NCBI RefSeq assembly: GCF_000373245.1 | Contig: NZ_KB890755.1 | Coordinates: forward strand, 131,408 to 195,407 | Reading direction: 5' to 3' | Length of the DNA stretch: 64,000 nt | Origin: Echinicola pacifica DSM 19836 | GTDB taxonomy: Bacteria > Bacteroidota > Bacteroidia > Cytophagales > Cyclobacteriaceae | Shown here: positions 28,535 to 44,000 of the stretch, piece after piece | How the letters are laid out: every line of letters starts with the position of its first letter | Position numbering within the stretch: the stretch's first letter is position 1 | Translations under genes and position numbers: made by a program | Notes under the pieces: generated by a model | Database searches by the model: none | Told to the model about the DNA's origin: nothing | The model's input: only the letters and a program-made list of their open reading frames with translations

Positions 28535-31153
28535 TTAAAATTTGATGATTACTGTTGCTGAAGATTGAATAGGTTTGCTATCAAGCTCTGCGGTGCCTTC
28601 TCCTACTAATGAAAAGCGCTCCAACACCAAACTCCCGGAAAGTACGGATAAGGAAGCTTCTCTATCCCTCACCTCGCAGGTGCCCCAGCTATAGCCATTG
28701 GACCAAAAATAGGTACCAGGCTTGGAGGTGAAGGTCATGGATTTTTCTACGGCGGAGTACTGGAATTTTGAGCTGGCCAATACCCCAGCCCAAGCGACCA
28801 TGCTTCGGGCATAATGATGGCCCGCTTCCGCCTCATTGAAAGGGCTTCTCTTCCTGCCATCATATCGCTCCCTGATATTACGGATACACTTCAGTCCATT
28901 ATCGATTTGGCCTTCCTGCAGCATCCCTATTGCCGCTGTATATTCAAAGCCCGTCATGACTTCTGTGAAATATGGGAAAGGTTTTTTTGGTCTTTCTCCA
29001 GGATAGGCCGCCATGACCAAGGCAGATTCATCTCCCAAAGCATAGGAGCGGTGGAAATTGGCGAAAGAACTCATCTCTTCCACATAGTTATATCTCATGA
29101 TGGATTCCAATGTTTTCTTAATATGCTCCTCTTTGCCCAGGTATCCTAAGCCCACCACATGGGCAAACATCTGTCCTACTAGCTGATCCACCAATACGCC
29201 CTTGCCTAATTGGAAATCGGGTGAGCTAAAGTCGGTGGCCTCGGCGCCACTGGTAATCCCCATCAGTGCGGGGGCCACATGATCTGCAGACATGGGAGGC
29301 TGGATCTGCTGTTCATAATATTCTCCATTGAAAAGATTTTGATCCATCCATTCGGATCCCCTTTCAAACAGCTGATTACAAGTCGTGGCGAAAGCTTTAT
29401 CGTCAAGGTATCTGGCCATTTCGGCCGATGCCTTCAAGGCTCCTAAGTACCAAAATCCCATCTGGGGATTGGGACCAAAATATTCCACATCCATGGTATT
29501 ATGCTGGGAGCCTTCCATCACGCCATCCTTATTGGCATCCCAGCCTCCGGGGATCCAGCAAAACTCCAATGATCTCTTTACCATTGGCCAATGTGCTTTT
29601 AGGAATGTGTCGTCGCCCGAAAGCTGCCATTCCCGGTAAAATTTCATAATACTCCCCATCTGCCCATCCGCAGCAGCCTTCCCCCATAGCTTAGCGGAAT
29701 CAAGAGGTAAGTAGGCCCTGAAACTCATGAGCCCAGTATCATCGGTGGCATAGCCATATTCCACGTCCCGCATCGTTTTGGCTAGTTCTCCAAAGAGAAA
29801 AGCGGTGGTCTGCTCATAGTTCCAGACATGGGTGCAGGAACCAAAACAAGACCCATAATCGTCAAAAAGCCCCTCCCATCCCAAAAGATGGCCACTCTCT
29901 ATTCGGAAAGCCAATTGGGTGCGAAGGTGAGCCAGGTTAAACAAGGCCGATTCCTTTATTTCCGCTGGGATATCACTTTCTATTAGGGCATTTACAAACA
30001 TCTTGGTCTTTTCCTCCAGCTCGGTCAGCCGGGGCAGGGTCTGCGTAATCACCTCCCAGGAATCATGGTATTGGGTAGCATAATAATTGCCCATGGTGGA
30101 CTTGATCTCTTTTTGAAAGCCAGGCTTATCCCATGTTTGTCTATTGGGAAAATGCCAGCTGATCAGGAATCGAAAGTCTTTTTCCTCCCCAGCCTGTAAA
30201 TTGGTTTTTACCGCTAATGAGCCTAAGGGAGCATTAGCTTCTTCATTGACACGCTTTTCTAATTCACCGTCCTCCGAGAAATCATCCCAATAATCCAACC
30301 TCTGTTTATCCCAACGACTTTCTAATTTCTCCCAGGAGGTACGATAGGTTGTAAGTCCTTCGTTTAGTGAAACAAAACTCATCGTCCCCCATTGCTCACT
30401 GGAAGGGTCCACCCCCTTTGAGGTATAATGGATACCTTTGACCTGCTTGTCTTCACGGTACTCATTTACATTATTTATTGCTGCGCCTCTTTTGCCATCG
30501 TATCCTATAAAATTCTGTATAGTTCCCGCAAGAGAGATCGTAATTTCCTTATCCGTAGTATTTTTGACGGTATACTCCAGCACCATCATCGGAATACTGC
30601 TATCATCTATATTGCCAGGAATAAGGGGGTTAAATGCCTTTACGATCACCTCTACAGGAAGCTGCTCGTCACTTAAAAACACCTGACCAAATGGATAGGC
30701 GGCTTTAAATGAGGCTTTGCCAAATCGAGGTAAACCATGCTGATTTGAGGTGGCTCCCCAGGCTCCCTCATAGTGGCCGGGGTCCGATGGGCCTTCCAAT
30801 AATCGGCTTTGCTTTTGCCCATCAGCTTCTTCCATAAAAATCGCAAAAAAGGGTCCTTTTTGCTTTACCGGCCCTCTATTTTCCAGGGTCGGGTTGAAGC
30901 CTTTTGAGGGGCGGTTCATGATCTCCCAGTCCTCCAAAGAGCCCCTGCCCGTCAAGGAGATGGTTCCTGTGCCAATGCCGCCTACCGGCATGGCGATTTT
31001 CTGAATATGGTCTTGATCGTAGGTTTTCAGCACAGGCCAATCGCTCCCTATTTGTGCGCATAGGCTAAACACCTGTGCAAACATCATGAGGACGGTGCCT
31101 ATCACCACTTTTGAGTAATTATTATCTGTTGAGTTTATATGAATTTTGGGCAT
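28535..31153 (-). CDS. GH116-like glycoside hydrolase (second of tandem pair)
   Basis: An 872-residue paralogue of the following gene; the two align along almost their full length and look more than half identical by eye. It has an N-terminal signal segment ending SLCAQ, the GH116 signature MPVGGIGTGTISLTGRGSLEDWEI, the predicted nucleophile Glu in LLGWEGLFDDYGS and the predicted acid/base Asp in GSQHNTMDVEYFGPNP. Insertions relative to the partner occur near GITSGAEATDFSSPDF and in the central loop region (QKEIKSTMGNYYATQ). The duplication with loop differences suggests two related linkages or differently decorated substrates. Expected to be periplasmic. Confidence 0.85.
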   Translation of the reverse strand: MPKIHINSTDNNYSKVVIGTVLMMFAQVFSLCAQIGSDWPVLKTYDQDHIQKIAMPVGGIGTGTISLTGRGSLEDWEIMNRPSKGFNPTLENRGPVKQKGPFFAIFMEEADGQKQSRLLEGPSDPGHYEGAWGATSNQHGLPRFGKASFKAAYPFGQVFLSDEQLPVEVIVKAFNPLIPGNIDDSSIPMMVLEYTVKNTTDKEITISLAGTIQNFIGYDGKRGAAINNVNEYREDKQVKGIHYTSKGVDPSSEQWGTMSFVSLNEGLTTYRTSWEKLESRWDKQRLDYWDDFSEDGELEKRVNEEANAPLGSLAVKTNLQAGEEKDFRFLISWHFPNRQTWDKPGFQKEIKSTMGNYYATQYHDSWEVITQTLPRLTELEEKTKMFVNALIESDIPAEIKESALFNLAHLRTQLAFRIESGHLLGWEGLFDDYGSCFGSCTHVWNYEQTTAFLFGELAKTMRDVEYGYATDDTGLMSFRAYLPLDSAKLWGKAAADGQMGSIMKFYREWQLSGDDTFLKAHWPMVKRSLEFCWIPGGWDANKDGVMEGSQHNTMDVEYFGPNPQMGFWYLGALKASAEMARYLDDKAFATTCNQLFERGSEWMDQNLFNGEYYEQQIQPPMSADHVAPALMGITSGAEATDFSSPDFQLGKGVLVDQLVGQMFAHVVGLGYLGKEEHIKKTLESIMRYNYVEEMSSFANFHRSYALGDESALVMAAYPGERPKKPFPYFTEVMTGFEYTAAIGMLQEGQIDNGLKCIRNIRERYDGRKRSPFNEAEAGHHYARSMVAWAGVLASSKFQYSAVEKSMTFTSKPGTYFWSNGYSWGTCEVRDREASLSVLSGSLVLERFSLVGEGTAELDSKPIQSSATVIIKF

Positions 31154-31206
31154 GGTAATGTTTTGCTATATCTATTTCTTTCCTTCCAGCGTATTTCAAT
31201 TAGACA

Positions 31207-32658
31207 CTATTTATTAATCGTCAATATTTGCGGGTTTACCACGTGACCGGCTGGCCGGTTGTTTTTCTTTATATCTTCTTCAAATGCTAACATGGCCTTC
31301 TTCAACTGAGCCACAATTTCAGGCTGTTGTAAGGCGAGGTTTTCCTTTTCGGCACTATCCACTTTCAAATTATAAAGTGCTTCTTCTCCTTTTATGATTC
31401 TAAGTTTCCAATCCTTCCACCTTACCGCTTCCAAAGTCCCCCAGTGAGAGTAAAAAAAATATTCATGTGGACTTTTAGCTCCTTCGGTAAGAACGGGTAA
31501 AATATCCTTCCCATCAATTATTCGATCTTCGGGCAATTTGGCTCCAATCAGCTTAGCAAAGGTTGGCAATATATCCATGGTGGTAAGCAGCTCATCATTT
31601 TCACTTCCTGCCTGGATCCCATTGGGCCAGCGAATGACCGTTGGCATTCGCATCCCCCCTTCCAAGGTTTGGCCTTTACGTCCCGACAAAGGACCAGTGG
31701 AGGCATATTTTGCCGCTGGGCCATTGTCACTTGTAAATATCACTATGGTATTTTCATCGATGCCCTGTTCCTTTAGCGCAGTAAGGATTTCACCCACGGA
31801 CCAGTCTATTTCATAAATGGCCGTGGAGTATATATTGTCCGCCGCATTCTTCCCGGTAGCCAATACCTGTGCGTATTCCTCTTTAATCTCTGCTGAAGCA
31901 GCCACTGGGGCATGTGGAATAGGATGAGGCACATATAAGAAGAAACTCTCCTCTTTATGGTCTTCTATAAATTTCACAGCACGCTCCGTGATCCTTCGAG
32001 TCAGGTAATTATCATCAGGATCAAGTTCGACCACATTCTCCCCTTCAAGAAGGGGAAGTGGAGGGAATTGGAAATATTTTTGACGAGGATGCCGTGGTGT
32101 GATGTCATGGCTGTAGGGCAAACCGAAGAATTCTTCGAATCCCTGTCTGGTGGGCAAAAATTCTAATTGATCCCCCAAATGCCACTTTCCAAAAATACCA
32201 GTACGGTAACCGACAGAACGGGCTATTTCGGCAATGGTAATTTCATCAGGGTTTAGGCCGTTGCCATCTGCTGCTAAGCATACCGGAAACCGTTTTTTGC
32301 CAGAAATATTAGGTACCTCTTTATATAAACTAGAGGCAGGCTCCATACCTATACGTCTGGGGTAGGACCCTGTCATAAGAGCGGCACGGGAAGGGGTACA
32401 TAATGGTGCCGCCACATAAAAACTAGTTAGACGGGCTCCTTCTGCCGCCATCTGGTCGATATTGGGAGTATATACATGGGCACCTCCATAGCAGCTAAGG
32501 TCCCCATACCCCTGATCATCGGTAAAAATAATAACCAAATTAGGGCGGCTATGGCCAGTCCTAGTCGGAGATTCTTCCTGGGCTAGGCTCGTATTTACGC
32601 TGACAAGGAGCACAAAAAATGCTAATTTAATATCCTTTAATAGTTTTAAATAGGTCAT
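31207..32658 (-). CDS. Sulfatase, formylglycine-dependent S1 family (arylsulfatase A-like)
   Basis: A 483-residue exported sulfatase, first gene of the operon that runs down to 21301. The signal peptide ends near SLAQ (residue 27). The metal pair is D47-D48 (IFTDDQGYGDLSCYGG); the formylglycine motif is C87-T-P-S-R91, followed by AALMTGSYPRRIG. GIFGKWHLGD, YVPHPIPHAP and FTSDNGPAAKYASTGPLSGRKGQTLEGG are typical active-site segments. The upstream 160 nt hold the terminator of the preceding unit, so its promoter must lie in 32659-32745; I see no clear consensus element there. Confidence 0.94.
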   Translation of the reverse strand: MTYLKLLKDIKLAFFVLLVSVNTSLAQEESPTRTGHSRPNLVIIFTDDQGYGDLSCYGGAHVYTPNIDQMAAEGARLTSFYVAAPLCTPSRAALMTGSYPRRIGMEPASSLYKEVPNISGKKRFPVCLAADGNGLNPDEITIAEIARSVGYRTGIFGKWHLGDQLEFLPTRQGFEEFFGLPYSHDITPRHPRQKYFQFPPLPLLEGENVVELDPDDNYLTRRITERAVKFIEDHKEESFFLYVPHPIPHAPVAASAEIKEEYAQVLATGKNAADNIYSTAIYEIDWSVGEILTALKEQGIDENTIVIFTSDNGPAAKYASTGPLSGRKGQTLEGGMRMPTVIRWPNGIQAGSENDELLTTMDILPTFAKLIGAKLPEDRIIDGKDILPVLTEGAKSPHEYFFYSHWGTLEAVRWKDWKLRIIKGEEALYNLKVDSAEKENLALQQPEIVAQLKKAMLAFEEDIKKNNRPAGHVVNPQILTINK

Positions 32659-32746
32659 AACTTCTGTGTTGCTTGTTATTTTACATCTGCTGCTTCTTCT
32701 GAATACACCTCCCAGCTCAGTATATGGGCTTCTCTAAACCTAAAAA

Positions 32747-32776
32747 GAATCCCATGGCTGATACGCCATGAGATTC
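32747..32776 (-). terminator. Rho-independent terminator of the GH30-like gene
   Basis: A 12-bp stem with one mismatch (gaatcccatggc at 32747-32758, gccatgagattc at 32765-32776, 6-nt loop) followed on the minus strand by TTTTT. It lies 42 nt after the stop of the GH30-like gene and separates that gene from the sulfatase operon. Confidence 0.85.
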
Positions 32777-32818
32777 TGCTTTTGATGCTCATTTGGAATA
32801 AATGAGGAGGTATTTTTC

Positions 32819-34144
32819 TTAATTCATAAGAGGAACAGAAACACTATAATAAGAATAAGGAGCTAAGGTAACCAGCCATTTGGTAGAACTTATCCGCTGG
32901 CTCATGGTATTGGTGGTGAGCAGCTCTATATTATTAGCATCCCAGGTTTTTTCATCGAAATCAGCATTGCTATAATATCCACCGCCTATATTTATTTCAA
33001 TGGTTTTGGTGACGTTGGATGAGTTAATGATATGGGATTGTGCTATATCCTGCCCAGCAAAAGAGACGACCATCACATCCTCATCCGAGCTGCTTGAGCC
33101 AATTTTGAGTTTATTTTCGGAGGTGTTTACCAAATGCTTAAAGCCACTAAATTTATAGGGTTGTATCCCTCCATTAAAATACACAAACCTATTGGTGGTC
33201 TGGTAGAATATAATCTGATCAGCCCCAGCCTGAATTGCAGGGAAGATATTCGCCAGACCATCTATGAGGTTATTAATATTATCTCCCGTCTTATATCGGG
33301 TGGCCTCAGAATACCATACAGGGTTTGAGGAGGCGCTCACCAAATTCCCCCAGGTACTAATCCATTGGCTTTTGGGGATGCTTCCATCGTCATAAAAATG
33401 AGATCCTGTAATATCTAATAAAGGCTCCAAATCCGCCTGCACAGTGATTGCAGTTTGTAAGCCCCAGGTTTCTATCCCCACTTTTTTGGTAGTGCCCAAG
33501 TTATTCATTTGATTAAATACCTTCTGATAATCTGAAATTCCTGCAGGGTCTTCATTAAAGGGGCCAAAATAATCCAACTGATGATTATTATCAGTGAGCA
33601 TCTGAATGAAATCATCCAATCTTTTGGCATAAGCGGTGAGGTTTAGCGAGTAGATATTATAACTGCAGCATCCTTTCATTGATGAGGGGAATTTATCCGC
33701 TCCGTGCAGGTTATTATTTTGATCTCCGTCTCCATTAGCCACACTCGCAAAGAATTTGACATTCGGATTAGCGGTCTTGGAGGCATCCATTATTGTGATA
33801 AGCTTATCATAAAATGGGTCCGTAGCCTCACGCATGGCATACACGGGGATTCGCAGAAGGTTTAGGTTCATTTCGGAAAACATCCTGTTGGCTACCTGCT
33901 GGACGTTGCCATCGGCCCATCCTTTCATGGTCAATTTAGCATCTGCTCCATAGAGTACCTCCTGGTAGGTTTGGGAAGGGTCAATGGAGATGCTGGCATC
34001 CACCGTCACCGATACATGTGGAGTCACTTCATCATCTTCGGCTGAGCTTAATTCTAAGCTGCTGCAGCTCATCATCAGTGAAGCCGTCAACACAGACATA
34101 ATGGATAGAGACCTGGGTCTCATAAAAAAACTTAATGATTTCAT
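32819..34144 (-). CDS. Clan GH-A glycoside hydrolase, GH30-like, lipoprotein
   Basis: A 441-residue lipoprotein (signal ending MMSC27). A TIM-barrel hydrolase of clan GH-A is indicated by LNLLRIPVYA after the first strand, by E188 in YFGPFNEDP (the Asn-Glu acid/base of strand 4) and by E270 in NPVWYSEATR (the strand-7 nucleophile). The short C-terminal beta-sandwich (about 350-441, ending APYSYYSVSVPL) is like that of GH30. I would place it near GH30 with low certainty; GH39 or an unassigned GH-A family are alternatives. It is transcribed alone between two terminators and carries in its upstream region a 22-nt motif shared with the 40791 operon. As a surface lipoprotein it is a candidate endo-acting enzyme. 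Confidence 0.75.
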   Translation of the reverse strand: MKSLSFFMRPRSLSIMSVLTASLMMSCSSLELSSAEDDEVTPHVSVTVDASISIDPSQTYQEVLYGADAKLTMKGWADGNVQQVANRMFSEMNLNLLRIPVYAMREATDPFYDKLITIMDASKTANPNVKFFASVANGDGDQNNNLHGADKFPSSMKGCCSYNIYSLNLTAYAKRLDDFIQMLTDNNHQLDYFGPFNEDPAGISDYQKVFNQMNNLGTTKKVGIETWGLQTAITVQADLEPLLDITGSHFYDDGSIPKSQWISTWGNLVSASSNPVWYSEATRYKTGDNINNLIDGLANIFPAIQAGADQIIFYQTTNRFVYFNGGIQPYKFSGFKHLVNTSENKLKIGSSSSDEDVMVVSFAGQDIAQSHIINSSNVTKTIEINIGGGYYSNADFDEKTWDANNIELLTTNTMSQRISSTKWLVTLAPYSYYSVSVPLMN

Positions 34145-34544
34145 GGTTATGGATTTAGGTTATTATTAATGATGACCAAAATCTACCAGTTATATCACGC
34201 TTTCATTATGAAATATCATTCAAAATAAGGTGTTTTTTATTCATAGATAAAATAAAGCTCTTTAGACCGCTTTTCAGTACATTATTAACCAAGAAGTCTT
34301 ACTTCAATAATATAGATCCTATGCAAAATCCTGATTTTCTTAAAATATTATCCCCCCTTTTCCTCCTAATATTCCAAAATCAAAATTCAAAAATTCTCTT
34401 ATTTCCTTCTTAGATATCCCTTTTCTGGCTTAGCTTCTATACTAACTCCTCTCCTAAAATCAGTGGGCGTCTGTATATATTTTCTATTTATAAGGGGTGA
34501 AAAATTATTGATTTGACCTAATAGCTAGGCGAAGGAACAAAAAA
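34145..34544. other. AT-rich promoter region of the GH30-like gene
   Basis: About 400 nt without a coding frame. It contains the shared 22-nt motif at 34203-34224. Otherwise it is AT-rich with many CAAAA tracts, none of which forms a clear TAnnTTTG element on the minus strand. Confidence 0.5.
34203..34224 (-). promoter_or_regulatory. Shared upstream motif, copy 1 (before GH30-like gene)
   Basis: A 22-nt segment identical at 19 of 22 positions with 40868-40889; the common core on the plus strand is tatgaaatatcatt (34207-34220). The core contains the imperfect inverted repeat atga-aata-tcat. It starts 59 nt upstream of the GH30-like ATG. Its presence before two separate units makes a regulator binding site likely; the nearby hybrid two-component system is a candidate. 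Confidence 0.5.
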
Positions 34545-34574
34545 AGCCCTTGGCAGGAATTCCTGCCAAGGGCT
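34545..34574 (-). terminator. Rho-independent terminator of the sulfatase-GH2-sulfatase operon
   Basis: A perfect 30-nt palindrome (arms of 15, centre aattc region) starting 23 nt after the stop of the last sulfatase and followed on the minus strand by a run of seven T. Strong intrinsic terminator. Confidence 0.9.
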
Positions 34575-34597
34575 AAGCTACATATAAGATTGTAGGC

Positions 34598-40791
<6,194 letters not shown>

Positions 40792-40821
40792 GGTAGGTTT
40801 TAAATTAAATTGTTAATCAAT

Positions 40822-40829
40822 CAAAACTA
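40822..40829 (-). promoter_or_regulatory. Candidate Bacteroidota -7 element before the 40791 operon
   Basis: On the minus strand this reads TAGTTTTG, a match to TAnnTTTG, 31 nt upstream of the ATG. No good -33 TTG is found at the usual distance; the shared motif 40868-40889 lies about 40-60 nt upstream of it, where an activator could replace the -33 contact. Confidence 0.35.
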
Positions 40830-40867
40830 ATAGTTCATTGCTTAGCGCATTCTTAATATCCATTCAA

Positions 40868-40889
40868 TTACTATGAAATATCATTTAAA
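40868..40889 (-). promoter_or_regulatory. Shared upstream motif, copy 2 (before sulfatase-GH2 operon)
   Basis: Second copy of the 22-nt motif, 19 of 22 positions equal to 34203-34224, with core tatgaaatatcatt at 40872-40885. It starts 77 nt upstream of the sulfatase ATG, in the 243-nt gap behind the hybrid two-component gene, in the same orientation relative to the gene as copy 1. Confidence 0.5.
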
Positions 40890-41034
40890 CATAAAACGTC
40901 GCTAATAATCAACCAGTTAGCTCATAAAAACATGCAGAATTATAGGTCAAAAACAAATTTTCAATAGCTCTATAAGCCCTTTATGTATGGCTTATCCATT
41001 ATTTAGAGGCTTATTTCTGGTGAATTTCCGCCTA

Positions 41035-44000
41035 TCAATTGAGACTATTACTTTCTTCGGCACCCAAAAACTCCTTTTGAAAGGTGCTGGGGGATTTGCC
41101 ATATTGCTTTTTAAAGCATACTCCGAAATAGCTCAGGTCATTAAACCCTGTCATATAAGCGACCTCGGAAATATTAATTTCTTTCTCTTCCAGAAGCTGA
41201 GCCGCACGGCGCAGCCTTATATTTTTGATAAATTCGTTAGGGGTAATGTCCAGGATTCCCTTGATCTTACGGTAAAACATGGAGTTGCTCATGCCCAAAT
41301 CTTCACAAAGTAACTTCACCGAAAACTCTGTTTCGGAAATATTATTTTCCACAATCTCCTTGGCCTTCATCAGGAATTCCTCATCGATGGAAGAGTTTAC
41401 GATTTTCTTAGGTTCCAGAAAAGCCCCGGTATTGAAGTCGGCATGTACTTTTTCACGGCTTTTCAGCAAGGCTTCCAGTCGGTATATAAGTACCTCAAAG
41501 TTAATCGGTTTGGTGAGATAAGAATCTGCTCCTGCCTCATATCCGATCAGTCGATCCTGGTCTTCGGTTCTGGCGGTGACAATCACAAATGGGATATGAC
41601 TGGTATTGACATCCGATTTGATCTTTTTGCAAAGCTCAAAACCGTCCATCTCCGGCACCATCAAATCCGATACGATCAGGTCTATATCGTTATTATTCGC
41701 CAATTCTAGCGCTTCTGTACCAGTCTGAGCCGTGATCACCTTATAATAAAGACTCAAATAAGTCTCCATCAGCACCAGGAAGTCCGGGTTATCCTCCACC
41801 AATAGGAGTTTCTTACCAGAGTATTTGATATCCGTGAAGGGGTTCAGCTGCTTCCTGCTCCTCCGCTCAATGGACTCGATTTCTTCCTCCTCCGGAAAGC
41901 TTATCTGGGTAGAAGGTATGAGGGAATTGTCTGTGGTGGAAAGAGGTATTGTCAACTCAAAGGAGGTGCCCTCCCCTTCCACACTATCCACCATAATCTG
42001 GCCTCCCTGGAGGGCGATCAGGTGCTGGGTGAGCGCCAGGCCGATCCCCAGGCCATCTTCAAAATGATTGATGGCAGAAAGCCTATAAAATCGGTTGAAG
42101 ATCTTGTCCAGGTGTTCCTTAGGAATCCCCCTGCCCGTATCGGTCACCTTTATATACAATGACCTGGCCCCACCGGCCTCCTGTTGAATTGCCTCCAGGT
42201 TTACCAAGCCACCCTTTGGGGTGTATTTTATAGCATTTGAGAGCAGGTTGTTTAAGCACATCTCCAGTTTTTCCCGGTCCATCTTACCGGAAATATTCTC
42301 CTGCACAGCATAGTCCAGGCGTACGCCCTTATCTGCGGCCACCACCTGGTAGTTTTCTAATATCTCCTCCAAGAGGTGGTTGAAGGAAAAATCCTGCAGG
42401 TTGAGGATCATATTCCCTGTCTCAGCCTTCCTGAAATGCAGCATTTGCTTAATATGCTCATGGAGTTTATTGACATTGCTATTCAATATCCGCACTTCTT
42501 TTTCTGACTCTTTGGAGGCACTGAAGCGCCATTTTTGAGCAATGATCATCAGCACTGATAGCGGAGTCAGCAGTTCATGACTTAGGTTAGTAAAAAACTG
42601 CAGTTTGAATTGATTTAATTTTTCGGATTTTGATCGTTCCACAGACTGGATTCGTAAATCCTCCTTGGCCCTGGCTTGTCTCCTGTACATCACAAAAATC
42701 ACGTATAAAATCCCCAATAGGATGATCGAATATATCAAATAAGCCCACCAGGTCAGATAGGGAGCCGTCTGTACATAGATGGGTAAAGTCGTGTGTTGCA
42801 AAGCCCATTTCCCTCGGGCATTGGTAGATTTTACCATAAAAGAATAGTCGCCAGGCTTCAGGTTTACATAGGTGGCGGTTCGGTTATTGGAGGACACATA
42901 ATTCCATTCATCATCCAGACCGTCCATCTTATAGGCATAATAGAGGTCATCGGGATTTCTCAGATCGAGGGCCGCAAAGGAAATAGTGATGGCATTATCG
43001 TTGTATTTGACCACAAAGGGCTTATCCTCGGTGAACTGATCCACATTATATATTTCCCGATCCTCACTGCCAATGCTTATTAAATTTACCTTGGGCTCAG
43101 AATGGTCAAAGACCAGATTCCGGGTGTTTAGCACATTGAAGCCATTATGGCCGCCCACATAAATCCTATTGTCATTCTTGTACAGCGCCCCTTTGATGAA
43201 GACATTGCCTTGCAAGCCCTCATCAGAAGAGAGAATGTTTAAGCCCTCTTCCTCCTCTCCAATATCCAGAGCGACCACGCCTCTATTGGATAAGGCCAGC
43301 AGCCGGTTCCTGTCTCTTACCATCGAGGAGATCTTAAGGTTTCGGATTTCTGACAGGTAGCTTCCTATATAGCGGTCAGATTCACCAATTTGGTAGCGCT
43401 GAATGCCATTTTCACCCCCCACCCATAGCTGGTCGCCCGTCGTATAGATGGAATGCACCATATTATTATGGCCATACATGGAGATTTTGGTGAAGGTAAG
43501 CTCGCCCTCCTCATAGATGCTGAGGCTGGATTTAAGGATCTCGCCATTGGACATACCTAAATATAATATCCCCCGCTCATCGATATCAAAATCGATAGGC
43601 CTGGATCTGGGAGCGTCCTCATCCATTTGTGTAATGGCAATATTATGAACCGCGAAATCGTCAAACTTGCTTCCATCGCCCTGAACAATATGATAAAGGT
43701 TCCCTTCAGAGATCAGCCAAAGGTTGTTATTGGTATCAAGAGACAGCTTTTCGATGGTGCGCAGCGAATAGGCATCATGGTCAAAGTCATTGCTTATGCT
43801 ATAATAATCTTTGGTTTTGGGGTCATACTTGATCAGTCCACGATAGCGAGTGCCTAGCCACATCACGCCTTTACGATCCCAGATGAAGCTTTTTACGGTA
43901 TTGATATTCAATTCTTCCAGCGGTTTATATTCCGGGAAATTGGTAAAATGATGAAACACTTGTCGCTTCAGGTCATATACGCCAAATCCCAAACTCTGTA

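Noticed and set aside
40972..40995. 7-bp inverted repeat (ataagcc/ggcttat) behind the HTCS gene as its terminator
   Set aside because: Short stem and no U-run; listed neither as terminator nor as operator.
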